A stretch of 15,693 nucleotides of DNA from Acetatifactor sp. (GTDB taxonomy: Bacteria > Bacillota > Clostridia > Lachnospirales > Lachnospiraceae). Each line of letters starts with the position of its first letter. Position 1 is the stretch's first letter. The notes below the pieces were generated by a model. That model saw nothing but the letters and a program-made list of their open reading frames with translations. It made no database searches and had not been told where the DNA came from. Positions 1 through 8,045 of this stretch are shown here, one piece after another. Both the position numbers and the translations under genes were made by a program. The stretch covers positions 1 through 15,693 of the forward strand of contig JAEDMI010000035.1 in the NCBI GenBank assembly GCA_016303085.1, in the 5' to 3' direction.

Positions 1-1517
1 ATCTTGTTTTTTGCCTGAGTGCTCTTGACTACGTTCAGCCAGTCACGGCTGGGTCCCTTGGAATTCTGGGATGTAATGATTTCGATACGGTCCCCGTTTT
101 TGATCTCATAGTCTATTGTCACCAGCTTGCCGTTGACTCTGGCACCCACCATCTTGTTGCCGACAGCGGAATGAATACTGTATGCGAAATCGATAGGCGT
201 AGAGCCGGCGGGAAGATTCTTTACCTCGCCCGAAGGTGTAAAGCAGTATACATTATCCGAGAATAAATCCAAATCATTTTTCAGCAGATTCATGAACTCC
301 TTGTTGTCGGACATGTCCCGCTGCCACTCCAGAATCTGTCGCAGCCATACCAGCTTCTCTTCCTCCTGTGCTTCCACCTTCTTGCCGTCGGAAGCCTCCT
401 TATATTTCCAGTGGGCGGCGATACCGTACTCCGCCGCCTTATGCATTTCAAAGGTACGAATCTGTATCTCAAAGGGCTGCCCGTTACTTCCGATCAATGT
501 CGTGTGAAGAGACTGGTACATATTTGCCTTCGGCATGGCAATATAATCCTTGAAACGTCCCGGAATAGGCTTATACATCTCGTGGATAACACCCAATGCG
601 GCATAACAGTCTTTCAACGTATCCACAATAATGCGCACCGCAAACAAGTCATATATCTGGTCAAGCGTCTTGTTCTGATTCTTCATCTTTTTGTAGATGC
701 TGAAAAAATGCTTGACACGCCCATCCACTTTGGCCTTAATTCCCGCCTTGGCTATGTGCTCACTGACCTCATCAACGATACTCTGTATATACTGTTCCCG
801 GGCGCTCTTTCGCATGGCAATCTGATTGACCAGATCGTAATAGACTTCCGGCTCCAGGTATTTCAGGGACAAGTCATCCAACTCCACTTTCAACTTGCTG
901 ATACCCAATCTCTGGGCAATGGGGCAGTAGATTTCCAGCGTCTCTTTGGCAATCCTCTTTTGACTCTCCGGTGTCTTGTACTTCAAAGTACGCATATTGT
1001 GGAGTCTGTCAGCCAACTTAATCATGATCACGCGGATATCCTTCGCCATGGCAAGGAACATCTTGCGAAGATTTTCCGCCTGCATCTCCAGCTTCTCATC
1101 CGGCTGATTTGCTCCGGCGGACAGAGGTATCTTTTCCAGCTTTGTGACACCATCCACCAGAAGTGCCACATCATCCCCAAACTCGCGTTTCAGATCCTCC
1201 TCCGTCATGACGGTATCTTCCACCACATCGTGGAGCAGTCCCGCCACAATCGTCTCCTTATCCAGCTCCAGTTCTGCCAGAATAATGGCAACATTCAGCG
1301 GATGAATAATATATGGTTCACCGGACTTGCGGAATTGATTTTTGTGTGCTTCCGATGCTACCCGATATGCCTTTTCAATCATGGAAATATCATCGCTTGG
1401 GTGATATTTCCGCACACGCTCAATAAGCTCCCTGTACAAATCATCGGGATTCCTGAATTCCTGGGATTCACTTATCTTTCCGTCATCAAAGATGACCTCG
1501 TTCTTTTCTTCTGCCAT
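1..1517 (-). CDS. rel: Bifunctional (p)ppGpp synthetase/hydrolase, RelA/SpoT family (3' end outside window)
   Basis: Makes and degrades the stringent-response alarmone (p)ppGpp in the cytoplasm. About 505 N-terminal codons are visible. The protein continues beyond base 1, so the C-terminal regulatory part (helical/zinc-finger/ACT region, known for the family) is not seen. The HD hydrolase domain includes H72 and the H96-D97 pair in the LLHDVVED stretch. The synthetase domain spans roughly residues 260-370, with KHFFSIYKKM, YQSLHTT and EIQIRT motifs. The RFKD signature at 321-324 is typical of bifunctional Rel/SpoT enzymes, whereas monofunctional RelA has ExDD. A TGS domain follows at about 420-480. 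The ATG at 1515-1517 was chosen because the open frame upstream has no better start. An AGGAGA lies about 13 nt upstream, a slightly long spacing. It starts 60 nt after apt, in the same direction, with no terminator between, so co-transcription is likely. Confidence 0.95.
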   Translation of the reverse strand, partial: MAEEKNEVIFDDGKISESQEFRNPDDLYRELIERVRKYHPSDDISMIEKAYRVASEAHKNQFRKSGEPYIIHPLNVAIILAELELDKETIVAGLLHDVVEDTVMTEEDLKREFGDDVALLVDGVTKLEKIPLSAGANQPDEKLEMQAENLRKMFLAMAKDIRVIMIKLADRLHNMRTLKYKTPESQKRIAKETLEIYCPIAQRLGISKLKVELDDLSLKYLEPEVYYDLVNQIAMRKSAREQYIQSIVDEVSEHIAKAGIKAKVDGRVKHFFSIYKKMKNQNKTLDQIYDLFAVRIIVDTLKDCYAALGVIHEMYKPIPGRFKDYIAMPKANMYQSLHTTLIGSNGQPFEIQIRTFEMHKAAEYGIAAHWKYKEASDGKKVEAQEEEKLVWLRQILEWQRDMSDNKEFMNLLKNDLDLFSDNVYCFTPSGEVKNLPAGSTPIDFAYSIHSAVGNKMVGARVNGKLVTIDYEIKNGDRIEIITSQNSKGPSRDWLNVVKSTQAKNK

Positions 1518-1577
1518 AGCTGTCCCACGCTCTCCTGCCGTATCTCTCAAGTAAGCTGCCGTCACTGGCAGACCGGA

Positions 1578-2102
1578 CTACTTACCGGGATAACAGATAG
1601 CTGATTCCAGACGATAACCGCTCAGTTTCTCTCTTCCTTTCAGTCCGGCCAGTTCAATCAGAACCACAATTCCCACGACCTCTCCTCCGAGGCTCTCAAT
1701 CAGCTTAATCATCGCCTCGGTAGTACCGCCGGTAGCAATTAAATCGTCTACAATCAAAACCTTCTGCCCGGGTTTAATGCTGTCTTTGTGCATCTCAATG
1801 GTTGCCTGACCATACTCCAAATCATAAGAGACGGAAACTGTCTCTCTGGGCAGCTTTCCCGCCTTGCGAATCAGCACAAAAGGCTTCTTACTATTATAAG
1901 CAATAGGTGTTCCGAATATGAATCCTCTGGATTCCGGTCCCACCACCACATCATAATCCAAATCCCGAATCTTCTCCTGCATGGTATTGATTGCCAGCTG
2001 AAGTCCTTCCGCATCCTGCAATACGCTGGTCACATCACGGAAAATAATACCCTCCTCGGGAAAATCCGGTATACTTAATACATATTCTTCCAGTTTTTTC
2101 AT
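1578..2102 (-). CDS. apt: Adenine phosphoribosyltransferase
   Basis: Purine salvage enzyme converting adenine and PRPP to AMP in the cytoplasm. The 174-residue product matches the usual family length of about 170-180. It carries the FPEEGIIFRDVT N-terminal stretch and the PRPP-binding loop VLIVDDLIATGGT at about 115-127. The frame stays open further upstream to 2171, but that extension would be translated from the promoter itself. The ATG at 2100-2102 has AGGAGAGG about 8 nt upstream and gives the canonical N-terminus, so it is chosen. The apt-rel order is common in Firmicutes and makes metabolic sense because both enzymes handle purine nucleotides. Confidence 0.96.
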   Translation of the reverse strand: MKKLEEYVLSIPDFPEEGIIFRDVTSVLQDAEGLQLAINTMQEKIRDLDYDVVVGPESRGFIFGTPIAYNSKKPFVLIRKAGKLPRETVSVSYDLEYGQATIEMHKDSIKPGQKVLIVDDLIATGGTTEAMIKLIESLGGEVVGIVVLIELAGLKGREKLSGYRLESAICYPGK

Positions 2103-2142
2103 CTTACATCCCTCTCCTGTATATTTGGTTACAATTTTTTTC

Positions 2143-2171
2143 ATTATATAGTTTTTCATCCGGAATGTCAA
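2143..2171 (-). promoter_or_regulatory. Consensus sigma-A promoter of apt(-rel)
   Basis: On the minus strand a perfect -35 TTGACA (2166-2171) is followed after exactly 17 bp by a perfect -10 TATAAT (2143-2148). Transcription would begin near 2136, leaving a leader of about 35 nt before the apt ATG. The -35 begins 12 nt downstream of the CBS-domain gene stop, so apt-rel can be transcribed independently of that gene. Confidence 0.88.
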
Positions 2172-2183
2172 AAAAGTGCACTG

Positions 2184-2585
2184 TCACGCAAAATACTTTA
2201 TGATGTCACTTCTTGTAATAATTCCGATGAACACATTTCTGTCGTCGATAACCGGCACAAAGTTCTGACTTTGGGCCTGTTCCAACAATTCCTCCATGGC
2301 TGTGTCAATACACACCGGGCGTATCTTTCCGTTTTGCAGCATATCCCGGACCGTCAGATGTTCCAGACTCTTCAGGGTGATATCGTCCAGCTTTTGATTA
2401 TGAGCCAGAATGTTCCAAAGGAAATCTCCCTCGCTGATAACTCCCACATATCTATCCTCGGAATCAATTACAGGAATGGCTGTAAATCCGCTTCTGCGCA
2501 GCTTTTCAAGCCCCTGTCTCAGCGTCATGTCATCCCTCAGATACGCCACATTTGCCTTGGGCAGTAAAAACGATGCAATATTCAA
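2184..2585 (-). CDS. Small tandem CBS-domain protein (possible nucleotide sensor)
   Basis: A 133-residue protein made almost wholly of two CBS motifs, at about residues 12-62 (GFTAIPVIDSEDRYVGVIS, then EGDF) and 78-131 (NFVPVIDDRNVFIGIITRSD). A CBS pair forms a Bateman module that usually binds adenine nucleotides or c-di-AMP. No catalytic domain is attached, so a stand-alone sensor is likely. The start is a TTG (2583-2585), supported by AAGGAG 7 nt upstream. The gene sits directly upstream of apt-rel. Stand-alone two-CBS proteins of this size include the c-di-AMP-binding CbpB/DarB proteins, which in Bacillus and Listeria interact with Rel. Membership in that group is inference here. A TATACT at 2645-2650 could be its -10, but its -35 is poor. 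Confidence 0.88.
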   Translation of the reverse strand: MNIASFLLPKANVAYLRDDMTLRQGLEKLRRSGFTAIPVIDSEDRYVGVISEGDFLWNILAHNQKLDDITLKSLEHLTVRDMLQNGKIRPVCIDTAMEELLEQAQSQNFVPVIDDRNVFIGIITRSDIIKYFA

Positions 2586-2661
2586 TGTCTTTCTCCTTCG
2601 TTTTCCGCTTCATTTTCTTTTGTACCGTCGTCGGTAGCTTCCTAAGTATATGCCACCTTTT

Positions 2662-2700
2662 GGGGAAAAGAAAACAGGACCCTTTATTGATAAAGAGTCC
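2662..2700 (-). terminator. Rho-independent terminator after SEC-C gene
   Basis: On the minus strand GGACTCTTTAT pairs with ATAAAGGGTCC (about 10 bp including one G-T pair, hairpin 2677-2700). It is followed directly by the T-rich run TGTTTTCTTTT. It lies 17 nt past the SEC-C stop codon. Confidence 0.85.
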
Positions 2701-2717
2701 TTGAAGATAGTTCCTGT

Positions 2718-3221
2718 TTACTTTCTGCCGCAGCACTTCTTGTACTTTTTGCCGCTTCCGCAAGGACAGGGATCATTTGGATATATCTTTGCATCCTTCA
2801 CGATGGTTGTGGAAGACTTCTGCTCCTTATAGAGAGCCTTTCTTGTCTCCTCATCGAAAATGTCGTTCCACTCCTCCAGATTATACAGCCAGTCTGCTTC
2901 TGCTGCCACCATATTCTTGTAGAGCAGTGCCTTGTCAAAGCCAAGGTTTACCTCTGTATCCTCTTCCATCTCTTCGATAGGATTCTTCTCTACAAGGCTG
3001 TCATTAATGCCGTCCAGGAAGCCCGTCATGGTCAGCACGGGAACATTGTACTTTTCAGCCAGTTCCTTTACGGTTCCCTTTACCACCTCATCTGGGTTCT
3101 TTAAGAGCTGTGCATAAATTTCCTTCTCGGTCTGGAAGTACGCACCCCAAATTTTCTGGAGCTGGGCTTGTCCCACAGACTCGTCATATGCTATTTTTTT
3201 CCATTGATCCAATAATGCCAT
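2718..3221 (-). CDS. SEC-C zinc-motif protein of unknown function
   Basis: A 167-residue soluble, acidic protein ending in a SEC-C zinc-binding motif, CPCGSGKKYKKCC at 152-164 (ligands C152, C154, C163 and C164 or an equivalent). This is the motif found at the SecA C-terminus and in many small proteins. The first ~145 residues are helical-looking (EEWNDIF, AEADWLYNLEEW) with no recognised enzyme motif. The ATG at 3219-3221 follows an AGGTGG about 9 nt upstream. It has its own promoter (3272-3300) and terminator (2662-2700), so it is probably monocistronic. The SEC-C call is certain from the motif, but the function is unknown. Confidence 0.9.
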   Translation of the reverse strand: MALLDQWKKIAYDESVGQAQLQKIWGAYFQTEKEIYAQLLKNPDEVVKGTVKELAEKYNVPVLTMTGFLDGINDSLVEKNPIEEMEEDTEVNLGFDKALLYKNMVAAEADWLYNLEEWNDIFDEETRKALYKEQKSSTTIVKDAKIYPNDPCPCGSGKKYKKCCGRK

Positions 3222-3372
3222 AGAAATGTACCACCTTTATTGTTATTCGGTATTCAGATATTACGCCCTTAAGTATATAACAGATTGACATTAAAGACAA
3301 TAAAAATTTTGTGATAAAAATTTGAATCATCTGTATAAAATTCTTTTTTCGGGTCAGACTATTCAATGTCAA
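3184..3372 (-). CDS. Possible small membrane peptide with strong ribosome binding site (doubtful)
   Basis: A 62-codon frame starts at a TTG (3370-3372) only 7 nt after a perfect AAGGAGG (3380-3386). It contains a hydrophobic stretch (FITKFLLSLMSICYILKGVI, about residues 18-37) that could span a membrane. It overlaps the SEC-C gene start by 38 nt in another frame, and the SEC-C promoter lies inside it. The sequence resembles nothing recognised. It is listed because the ribosome binding site is otherwise unexplained; it could equally be chance or a decayed gene start. Confidence 0.18.
   Translation of the reverse strand: MTLNSLTRKKNFIQMIQIFITKFLLSLMSICYILKGVISEYRITIKVVHFYGIIGSMEKNSI
3272..3300 (-). 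promoter_or_regulatory. Likely promoter of SEC-C gene
   Basis: On the minus strand TTGTCT (3295-3300, 4 of 6 consensus) is separated by 17 bp from TATACT (3272-3277, 5 of 6). Transcription would start near 3265, about 45 nt before the ATG. Confidence 0.6.
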
Positions 3373-3434
3373 GGAACCCCCTCCTTTGAACTTACCAAAG
3401 ATAAAAATAATACTTAATCCTCCCCTTATACAAG

Positions 3435-3469
3435 GTCCCCGGACTTAGAGATATCTCAGGCCCGGGGAC
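3435..3469 (-). terminator. GC-rich hairpin at end of glycosidase operon
   Basis: GTCCCCGG (3435-3442) pairs perfectly with CCGGGGAC (3462-3469). The interior holds a second palindrome, GAGATATCTC (3448-3457). It lies 28 nt beyond the stop of the last operon gene and is the only visible candidate to end that transcript. No T-run follows on the minus strand, and only an interrupted one (TTTGACATTTT) on the plus strand, so classical intrinsic termination is uncertain. Its right arm overlaps the left direct repeat. Confidence 0.45.
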
Positions 3470-3494
3470 TTTGACATTTTCACGGTATCATGCT
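3462..3494 (+). repeat. Direct repeat, left copy, bounding the sugar cassette
   Basis: Bases 3469-3494 match 14569-14594 at 25 of 26 positions (A at 3487 versus G at 14587). Extended to 3462-3494 versus 14562-14594, 30 of 33 positions match. The copies have the same orientation and are exactly 11,100 bp apart. This copy has the TTGACA box at 3471-3476, but the matching -10 position reads TGTTTT, so it is probably not an active promoter. It ends three bases before the stop codon of the last GH31 gene. Confidence 0.8.
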
Positions 3495-3497
3495 GTT

Positions 3498-5885
3498 TTA
3501 TGCTAATATGATTTCCTGAATCATTTCTTTTACTGACTTCGGTATTTCCAACGCATTCAAATTGCATATGCATTCGTTCAAAGATTGCATTCCCGTAACC
3601 ATATCATAAATTTCATCCTTTAACCTATACTCAATCTGGGATTTGTTGAGGCAATCCGACACACGCCATTCTATTTTGTTCGATGCCCCCCTTGCTTCCT
3701 CATCAATTTCAATACAGATCTCACTATTAACAGATACTTCCTTCAATTCTATTGTCTGTATATTTCTTCTATCATCATAATTGGTCTCACAGCTAACAAT
3801 TCTGCCGTCTATCCGAACACCCAAAACAGCTTCAGCAGAAATTCCCATAAATTTTAATTGATAATTTCGATATGCGGGAATTAATTCCTGTAATCCGCAT
3901 GCCGGACTAATTGTAAACCTTTTTTGACTGCCCCACCTCAGCTGATATCTTGTTTCCACCCATCTGCCACTTTTAAAATCCATCGAAATTCCGTCATCTT
4001 CATATAGAACAAATTCACCATTCTCGCCGGTACAGATGATGATGACCATATCTTTCGGATTCTCTGTGCTGTTTTTCGTTATCTCTTCCCTCTGCAGTGG
4101 GATAATTGCACCGGCTTTTGCCAAGACCGGGATTGTTTCCAGAGGACGATACATGCAGACCATTTTATCACCCTGATATATCAACCCGGTAAATAAGTCA
4201 TACCACATCCCCTGTGGAAGCCAGGTTGTCACCTTTCCCATTTTCGTTGTCATATCCATTTTAGAGGTAATGGGATGAACCATCATTTCCGTTCCGAAAA
4301 AATATTGATTTCTGACATCATATGCCCTGTTATCATCCGAATAGCGGTAATACATGGGTTGCACCAATGCTTCACCTTCAAAATGTGCTCTTGCATTCAT
4401 TGTATAAAGATACGGTATCATTGCATGGCGCAGCCGTAAAAACTTCTTGATAATCCCACATTCCCATTCTCCGAAATTCCACGGTTCTTTTCCGGTGAAT
4501 CGGCTGGAAGAGCTGTGAAGCCGCATAATTGGTGAAAAGACTCCAAACTGCACCCAGCGAACAGCCAGTTCATCATCTCTGTATCCATCCATGTGGCCTC
4601 CTATATCATGACTCCACCACCCATATCCAATATTGGAAGCTGTCGACGTAAAGTAGGGCTGAAACGCTAATGACTTCCAGGTAATCACAGTATCACCCGA
4701 AAAGCCGATAGGATAGCGATGGCTTCCTATTCCCGCATATCTGGAAAAAATCAGAGGTCTCCTGTTTTCTTTCTCGCTATCCCGGAAATGATAATGGTTC
4801 AACATCCAAAGAGGGTCCAGGCCCGGTATACCGGAAGCGGTACCCTGCTGCCAGTCAATCCACCAGAAGTCGACCCCCTCATTTTCAAGCGGGTGATGTA
4901 AATATCGGAAATACGCCTTCAGGAACTCAGGATCCGAAATATTAAAGGGAATCGGAACCTCTTTTTCAAATTCTACCCCAAGTGCTTCTGCCATTTCCCG
5001 ATATGCCTTTTCATGTCCTCTGACACCATCTGCCGGATGGACATTTAATGTCACATGAAGTCCCCGATGATGCAGTTCCTTCAACATTTCCTCATGGTTT
5101 GGAAACAATTCCTCATTCCACGTATATCCCGTCCATCCGTTTCCATATTTTTCATCCAGCTTCACATGATGCCAGTCCATATCCAGCACAGCAACGGAAA
5201 AAGGTATATTTTCATCTTGAAATCTATCCATCAACTGCATATACTCGTCCTGTGTATAGGCATGATATCTGCTCCACCAGTTGCCTAGCACATATCTTGG
5301 CAGAAGCGGTGTCGCTCCGCACAGCCGAAAAAAATCCTTCATACACTCCCGGTAATTATGCCCATAACCGAAAAAGTACAAATCCGTATGTCCAGACAGT
5401 GCAGGCCGAACCCATCCGTCTGCCGTAAGAGCTAATGACGCACTGTCATCCAGCACAGCATATCCGGTTCTACCCAGTACACCGTCTTCCAAACCGGTTT
5501 CACCGTCACAGGCATCCAGTGTTCTTGCTGTTCCCTTCAAATTGCCCCCTTTATCTCCATATCTCCAGATAGAGCAATTTGAGTATATTCCTTTGATAAG
5601 CCGAATGCTCAGTCCGTTTGCAGAAAAAGCTTTTCTATCATAAACTATCTGAAGCTCCTCTGTAATAATTTCCAGTTTATCCTTCTTCTCCCATACACGG
5701 AAGTTCGGAATATCAAAATTACGGTTCAAAACTGTCTGGGTTGCACAGTCTTCAAATTGACCGCTGATGCTATATTCCAGCCGAATCAATCTATCAGTCA
5801 GGATACTAATCCGATACGTGTCACCCTGTACCATACATTCATGTTTTGCCACCGGATTCATTAAAAAACTATGTATTTTATCCAT
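3498..5885 (-). CDS. GH31 family glycosidase (alpha-glucosidase-like)
   Basis: A retaining alpha-glycosidase, predicted cytoplasmic because it has no signal peptide. It is 795 residues long from the ATG at 5883-5885, which has AAAGG 6 nt upstream. An ATG six codons earlier (5903) would overlap the upstream gene and has a weaker ribosome site. The order is an N-terminal beta-sandwich (about 1-190), a (beta/alpha)8 barrel (about 195-500) and C-terminal beta domains. The likely nucleophile is D344 in WWIDWQQG and the acid/base is D398 in GFSGDT. SHDIGGH at about 425-431 is also GH31-typical. The WIDWQQG form differs from the WIDMNE type of classical alpha-glucosidases, so the exact substrate is open. 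A helical tail of about 65 residues follows the last beta domain. It starts 2 nt after the preceding GH31 gene, which suggests translational coupling. Confidence 0.93.
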   Translation of the reverse strand: MDKIHSFLMNPVAKHECMVQGDTYRISILTDRLIRLEYSISGQFEDCATQTVLNRNFDIPNFRVWEKKDKLEIITEELQIVYDRKAFSANGLSIRLIKGIYSNCSIWRYGDKGGNLKGTARTLDACDGETGLEDGVLGRTGYAVLDDSASLALTADGWVRPALSGHTDLYFFGYGHNYRECMKDFFRLCGATPLLPRYVLGNWWSRYHAYTQDEYMQLMDRFQDENIPFSVAVLDMDWHHVKLDEKYGNGWTGYTWNEELFPNHEEMLKELHHRGLHVTLNVHPADGVRGHEKAYREMAEALGVEFEKEVPIPFNISDPEFLKAYFRYLHHPLENEGVDFWWIDWQQGTASGIPGLDPLWMLNHYHFRDSEKENRRPLIFSRYAGIGSHRYPIGFSGDTVITWKSLAFQPYFTSTASNIGYGWWSHDIGGHMDGYRDDELAVRWVQFGVFSPIMRLHSSSSRFTGKEPWNFGEWECGIIKKFLRLRHAMIPYLYTMNARAHFEGEALVQPMYYRYSDDNRAYDVRNQYFFGTEMMVHPITSKMDMTTKMGKVTTWLPQGMWYDLFTGLIYQGDKMVCMYRPLETIPVLAKAGAIIPLQREEITKNSTENPKDMVIIICTGENGEFVLYEDDGISMDFKSGRWVETRYQLRWGSQKRFTISPACGLQELIPAYRNYQLKFMGISAEAVLGVRIDGRIVSCETNYDDRRNIQTIELKEVSVNSEICIEIDEEARGASNKIEWRVSDCLNKSQIEYRLKDEIYDMVTGMQSLNECICNLNALEIPKSVKEMIQEIILA

Positions 5886-5887
5886 AA

Positions 5888-7927
5888 TTAACCTTTCTGC
5901 CATGTCATCTCTGTGTCAAATATTCTCTGACCATTTGAAAAAAGCACAAACTTCTCTTCTCCCGACAGCCGCTCAACCTCATTCTTTCCCTTTTCCCAAG
6001 AAATAATAAGTTCATTATCCATATCATCAAAGAAATGGTATCTGCCCCTCTCACCAACAGCCCAAAATGTCAGCTGTACATATTTGTCAGTCCGGTTTCC
6101 CACAAAGCTCCCCAGTTCCAATGTGGCACCCAAATTCAGGGCTATACAGCTTCCGCTCCTAATAAATACCGGTATCCTGTCGCTACCGCAATTTACAAAA
6201 TAATCACGCCGCCCTCGCAGTACTTCTCCTTCCGTCCATTCTCCCAATTCTTCGTTCCACACCCGAAGCGGCCACAGACAGTTCCATTCTCCATCCGGCA
6301 AATAAACATTCCGCCCGGATTGCCCCTCTTCCATAATCGGAGCAATCAACAGCTCTCCAAGCATAAAACAGTCTACCACATCATATACCCGTTCGTCTTC
6401 CGGATATTCCACCGCCAAATGCTTCATCATGGGAGTTCCGGTTTTTGACGAAATAACAGCCTGCTGGTACAGGTAAGGCAATAAATTCATGCGCAGATTA
6501 AAATGAAAACGTAACCTTTTAAGCAGTTGTTCGTCACCATACATCTTGCTGACATTCCAAGGACTCCTGTCATTTACTCCCCAGGTCACCGCAAGCACTT
6601 CTGAGAACTGTCCACCTACCGGTTCCGAATGCCACTGCATGATAGGTGCAAAAACGGCACATTGAACCGCTCTCTCATACAATTCCTTTGTCGGCATTTC
6701 GCCGGCAAATCCCCCAATATCGAATCCCCAAAACGGAATCCCGCTGAGTCCTGCGCTCAGGCCCGCAATTATTACATGCCGGAATTCTTCCCACGAGGAA
6801 ATCTGGTCTCCCGCCCACTGTATCGGATAGTTCTGTTGGCCCGTATACCCTGCACGGCTGAACAATACCCTATCCTTTCCGACAAATTCCGTATAAGCCT
6901 TCACATAGCTCTTTGCATAGTAATTCCGAAGCTCAATTCCCGTCATTCCGTTAAATGCCGTCACATCATCCGTCAGCACAAATTCCCCGCCATCCGTTTT
7001 AAAACCGGAAACTCCCATAGCAAGAAGATAATCCCGTTTGCCGAACCACCATTCAATCGTCTCCGGATTTGTAAAATCCGGCAACAATGAACCCGCAAAC
7101 CAATGTCCTTCCGGAATTCTGTATACTGTTCCGTCTGTATTTTTTATACACAAATTCTTCCTTATGGCATATTCCCAATCTAAGTCCAGAATATCATGGT
7201 TTTCCCCCTGCTCCATTTTTTTCAAAACAGGGATTTGCCACAATATCAGATGAATCCCCATACTCTTGAGAATCTGAACAAACTCCTCCGGATTCTGCCA
7301 TTCCCCATGCTCATTAAAGCGATAAAAAGTTGCTTCATCGCTCCATGCCTCCAGAACCATGACTCCATGAGGAATACCATATTTTTTTGCAAGTCTCGCC
7401 TGCTGAAGTGCCTCCTCCTGCGTATTCCAGCGATTTGCAGACATCCATGGAGTAAAACACCATTTTGGTATCAATGCAGGTTTGCCGGTGATTTCCGTGA
7501 AATCTGCCAGAATTTCTGTAGGACTTCCCTTAAAAAAGTAAATGCAAGGGAGCTTTTTGTTGCTGTCTTTCTTTATATCGATCTTTATCTTATTTTCAAA
7601 CTTAAACCTCGTCACGGCAAGTGTATCTACAAATACACCAAATTGTTTATCAGTAAAAAAGAACGGAACAGGACAATAACTCACACTTCCCTGATTGCAG
7701 AATTTTTCCACAACCTCCGTTTCAATCTCAAGCCCTTTTTGATTCACCAGATTGAATCTTTCACCCATTCCGTATACAGCCTTACAGTCGTGAGCAATCT
7801 CAATATGGCATTCTCCCGAATCCTTTGTCTGCATACTCAAAACCGTAAAGCATTCCTTCTTTCCTGCAATTTGGGCTTCAATTTCTTCTATCCCCAGATT
7901 CAAATCCCATTTATATATTACTGCCAT
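5888..7927 (-). CDS. GH31 family glycosidase, second subtype
   Basis: A 679-residue retaining alpha-glycosidase without a signal peptide, so probably cytoplasmic. It has an N-terminal beta domain (YGMGERFNLVNQKG at 52-65, typical of GH31), a barrel from about 155, the nucleophile D312 in GFKTDGGEF, and the acid/base D374 in WAGDQ. FWGFDIGGF at 399-407 forms the substrate-binding loop. The KTDGGEF type resembles the YicI/xylosidase side of GH31 (KTDFGE) more than the neighbouring GH31 does, so the two are not recent duplicates. Alpha-glucosidase or alpha-xylosidase activity are both possible. The ATG at 7925-7927 has GGAGG 4 nt upstream, a tight spacing. It lies 118 nt behind the binding-protein gene, separated by a large hairpin. 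Confidence 0.93.
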   Translation of the reverse strand: MAVIYKWDLNLGIEEIEAQIAGKKECFTVLSMQTKDSGECHIEIAHDCKAVYGMGERFNLVNQKGLEIETEVVEKFCNQGSVSYCPVPFFFTDKQFGVFVDTLAVTRFKFENKIKIDIKKDSNKKLPCIYFFKGSPTEILADFTEITGKPALIPKWCFTPWMSANRWNTQEEALQQARLAKKYGIPHGVMVLEAWSDEATFYRFNEHGEWQNPEEFVQILKSMGIHLILWQIPVLKKMEQGENHDILDLDWEYAIRKNLCIKNTDGTVYRIPEGHWFAGSLLPDFTNPETIEWWFGKRDYLLAMGVSGFKTDGGEFVLTDDVTAFNGMTGIELRNYYAKSYVKAYTEFVGKDRVLFSRAGYTGQQNYPIQWAGDQISSWEEFRHVIIAGLSAGLSGIPFWGFDIGGFAGEMPTKELYERAVQCAVFAPIMQWHSEPVGGQFSEVLAVTWGVNDRSPWNVSKMYGDEQLLKRLRFHFNLRMNLLPYLYQQAVISSKTGTPMMKHLAVEYPEDERVYDVVDCFMLGELLIAPIMEEGQSGRNVYLPDGEWNCLWPLRVWNEELGEWTEGEVLRGRRDYFVNCGSDRIPVFIRSGSCIALNLGATLELGSFVGNRTDKYVQLTFWAVGERGRYHFFDDMDNELIISWEKGKNEVERLSGEEKFVLFSNGQRIFDTEMTWQKG

Positions 7928-7969
7928 ATGTCCTCCACTTGCCTTTTAGAATTACTTGCACTTAAGAGT

Positions 7970-8017
7970 AATCCTGCACCTTTGATGTCTGTTGAAGACC
8001 GCATCCGGTGCAGGATT
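7970..8017 (-). other. Large hairpin between binding-protein and GH31 genes
   Basis: AATCCTGCACC (7970-7980) and GGTGCAGGATT (8007-8017) form an 11-bp perfect stem. Inside the loop GTCT/AGAC (7987-7990 and 7996-7999) can extend it. There is no T-run on either side on either strand, so it is not a standard terminator. Its position right after the solute-binding protein gene suits a 3'-end mRNA stabiliser or partial attenuator that keeps binding protein more abundant than the enzymes downstream. Confidence 0.75.
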
Positions 8018-8045
8018 CATCTTTCCCGGATAATCCTATATCCCG

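Noticed and set aside
411..1604. Long plus-strand open frame (397 codons)
   Set aside because: It lies antisense to rel, whose minus-strand frame has clear HD, synthetase and TGS motifs. The plus-strand translation looks like no protein family and has no ribosome site.
2103..2171. N-terminal extension of apt
   Set aside because: The extension would be encoded by the perfect promoter and the ribosome binding site. The start at 2102 fits family length and translation signals.
3471..3499. Active plus-strand promoter at the left repeat, giving antisense RNA to the GH31 gene
   Set aside because: The -35 is perfect, but the -10 position at 17-bp spacing reads TGTTTT, and no better -10 lies at an acceptable distance.
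7970..8017. Intrinsic terminator splitting the operon
   Set aside because: The stem is strong, but no T-run follows on either strand, so a stabiliser or attenuator role is preferred.
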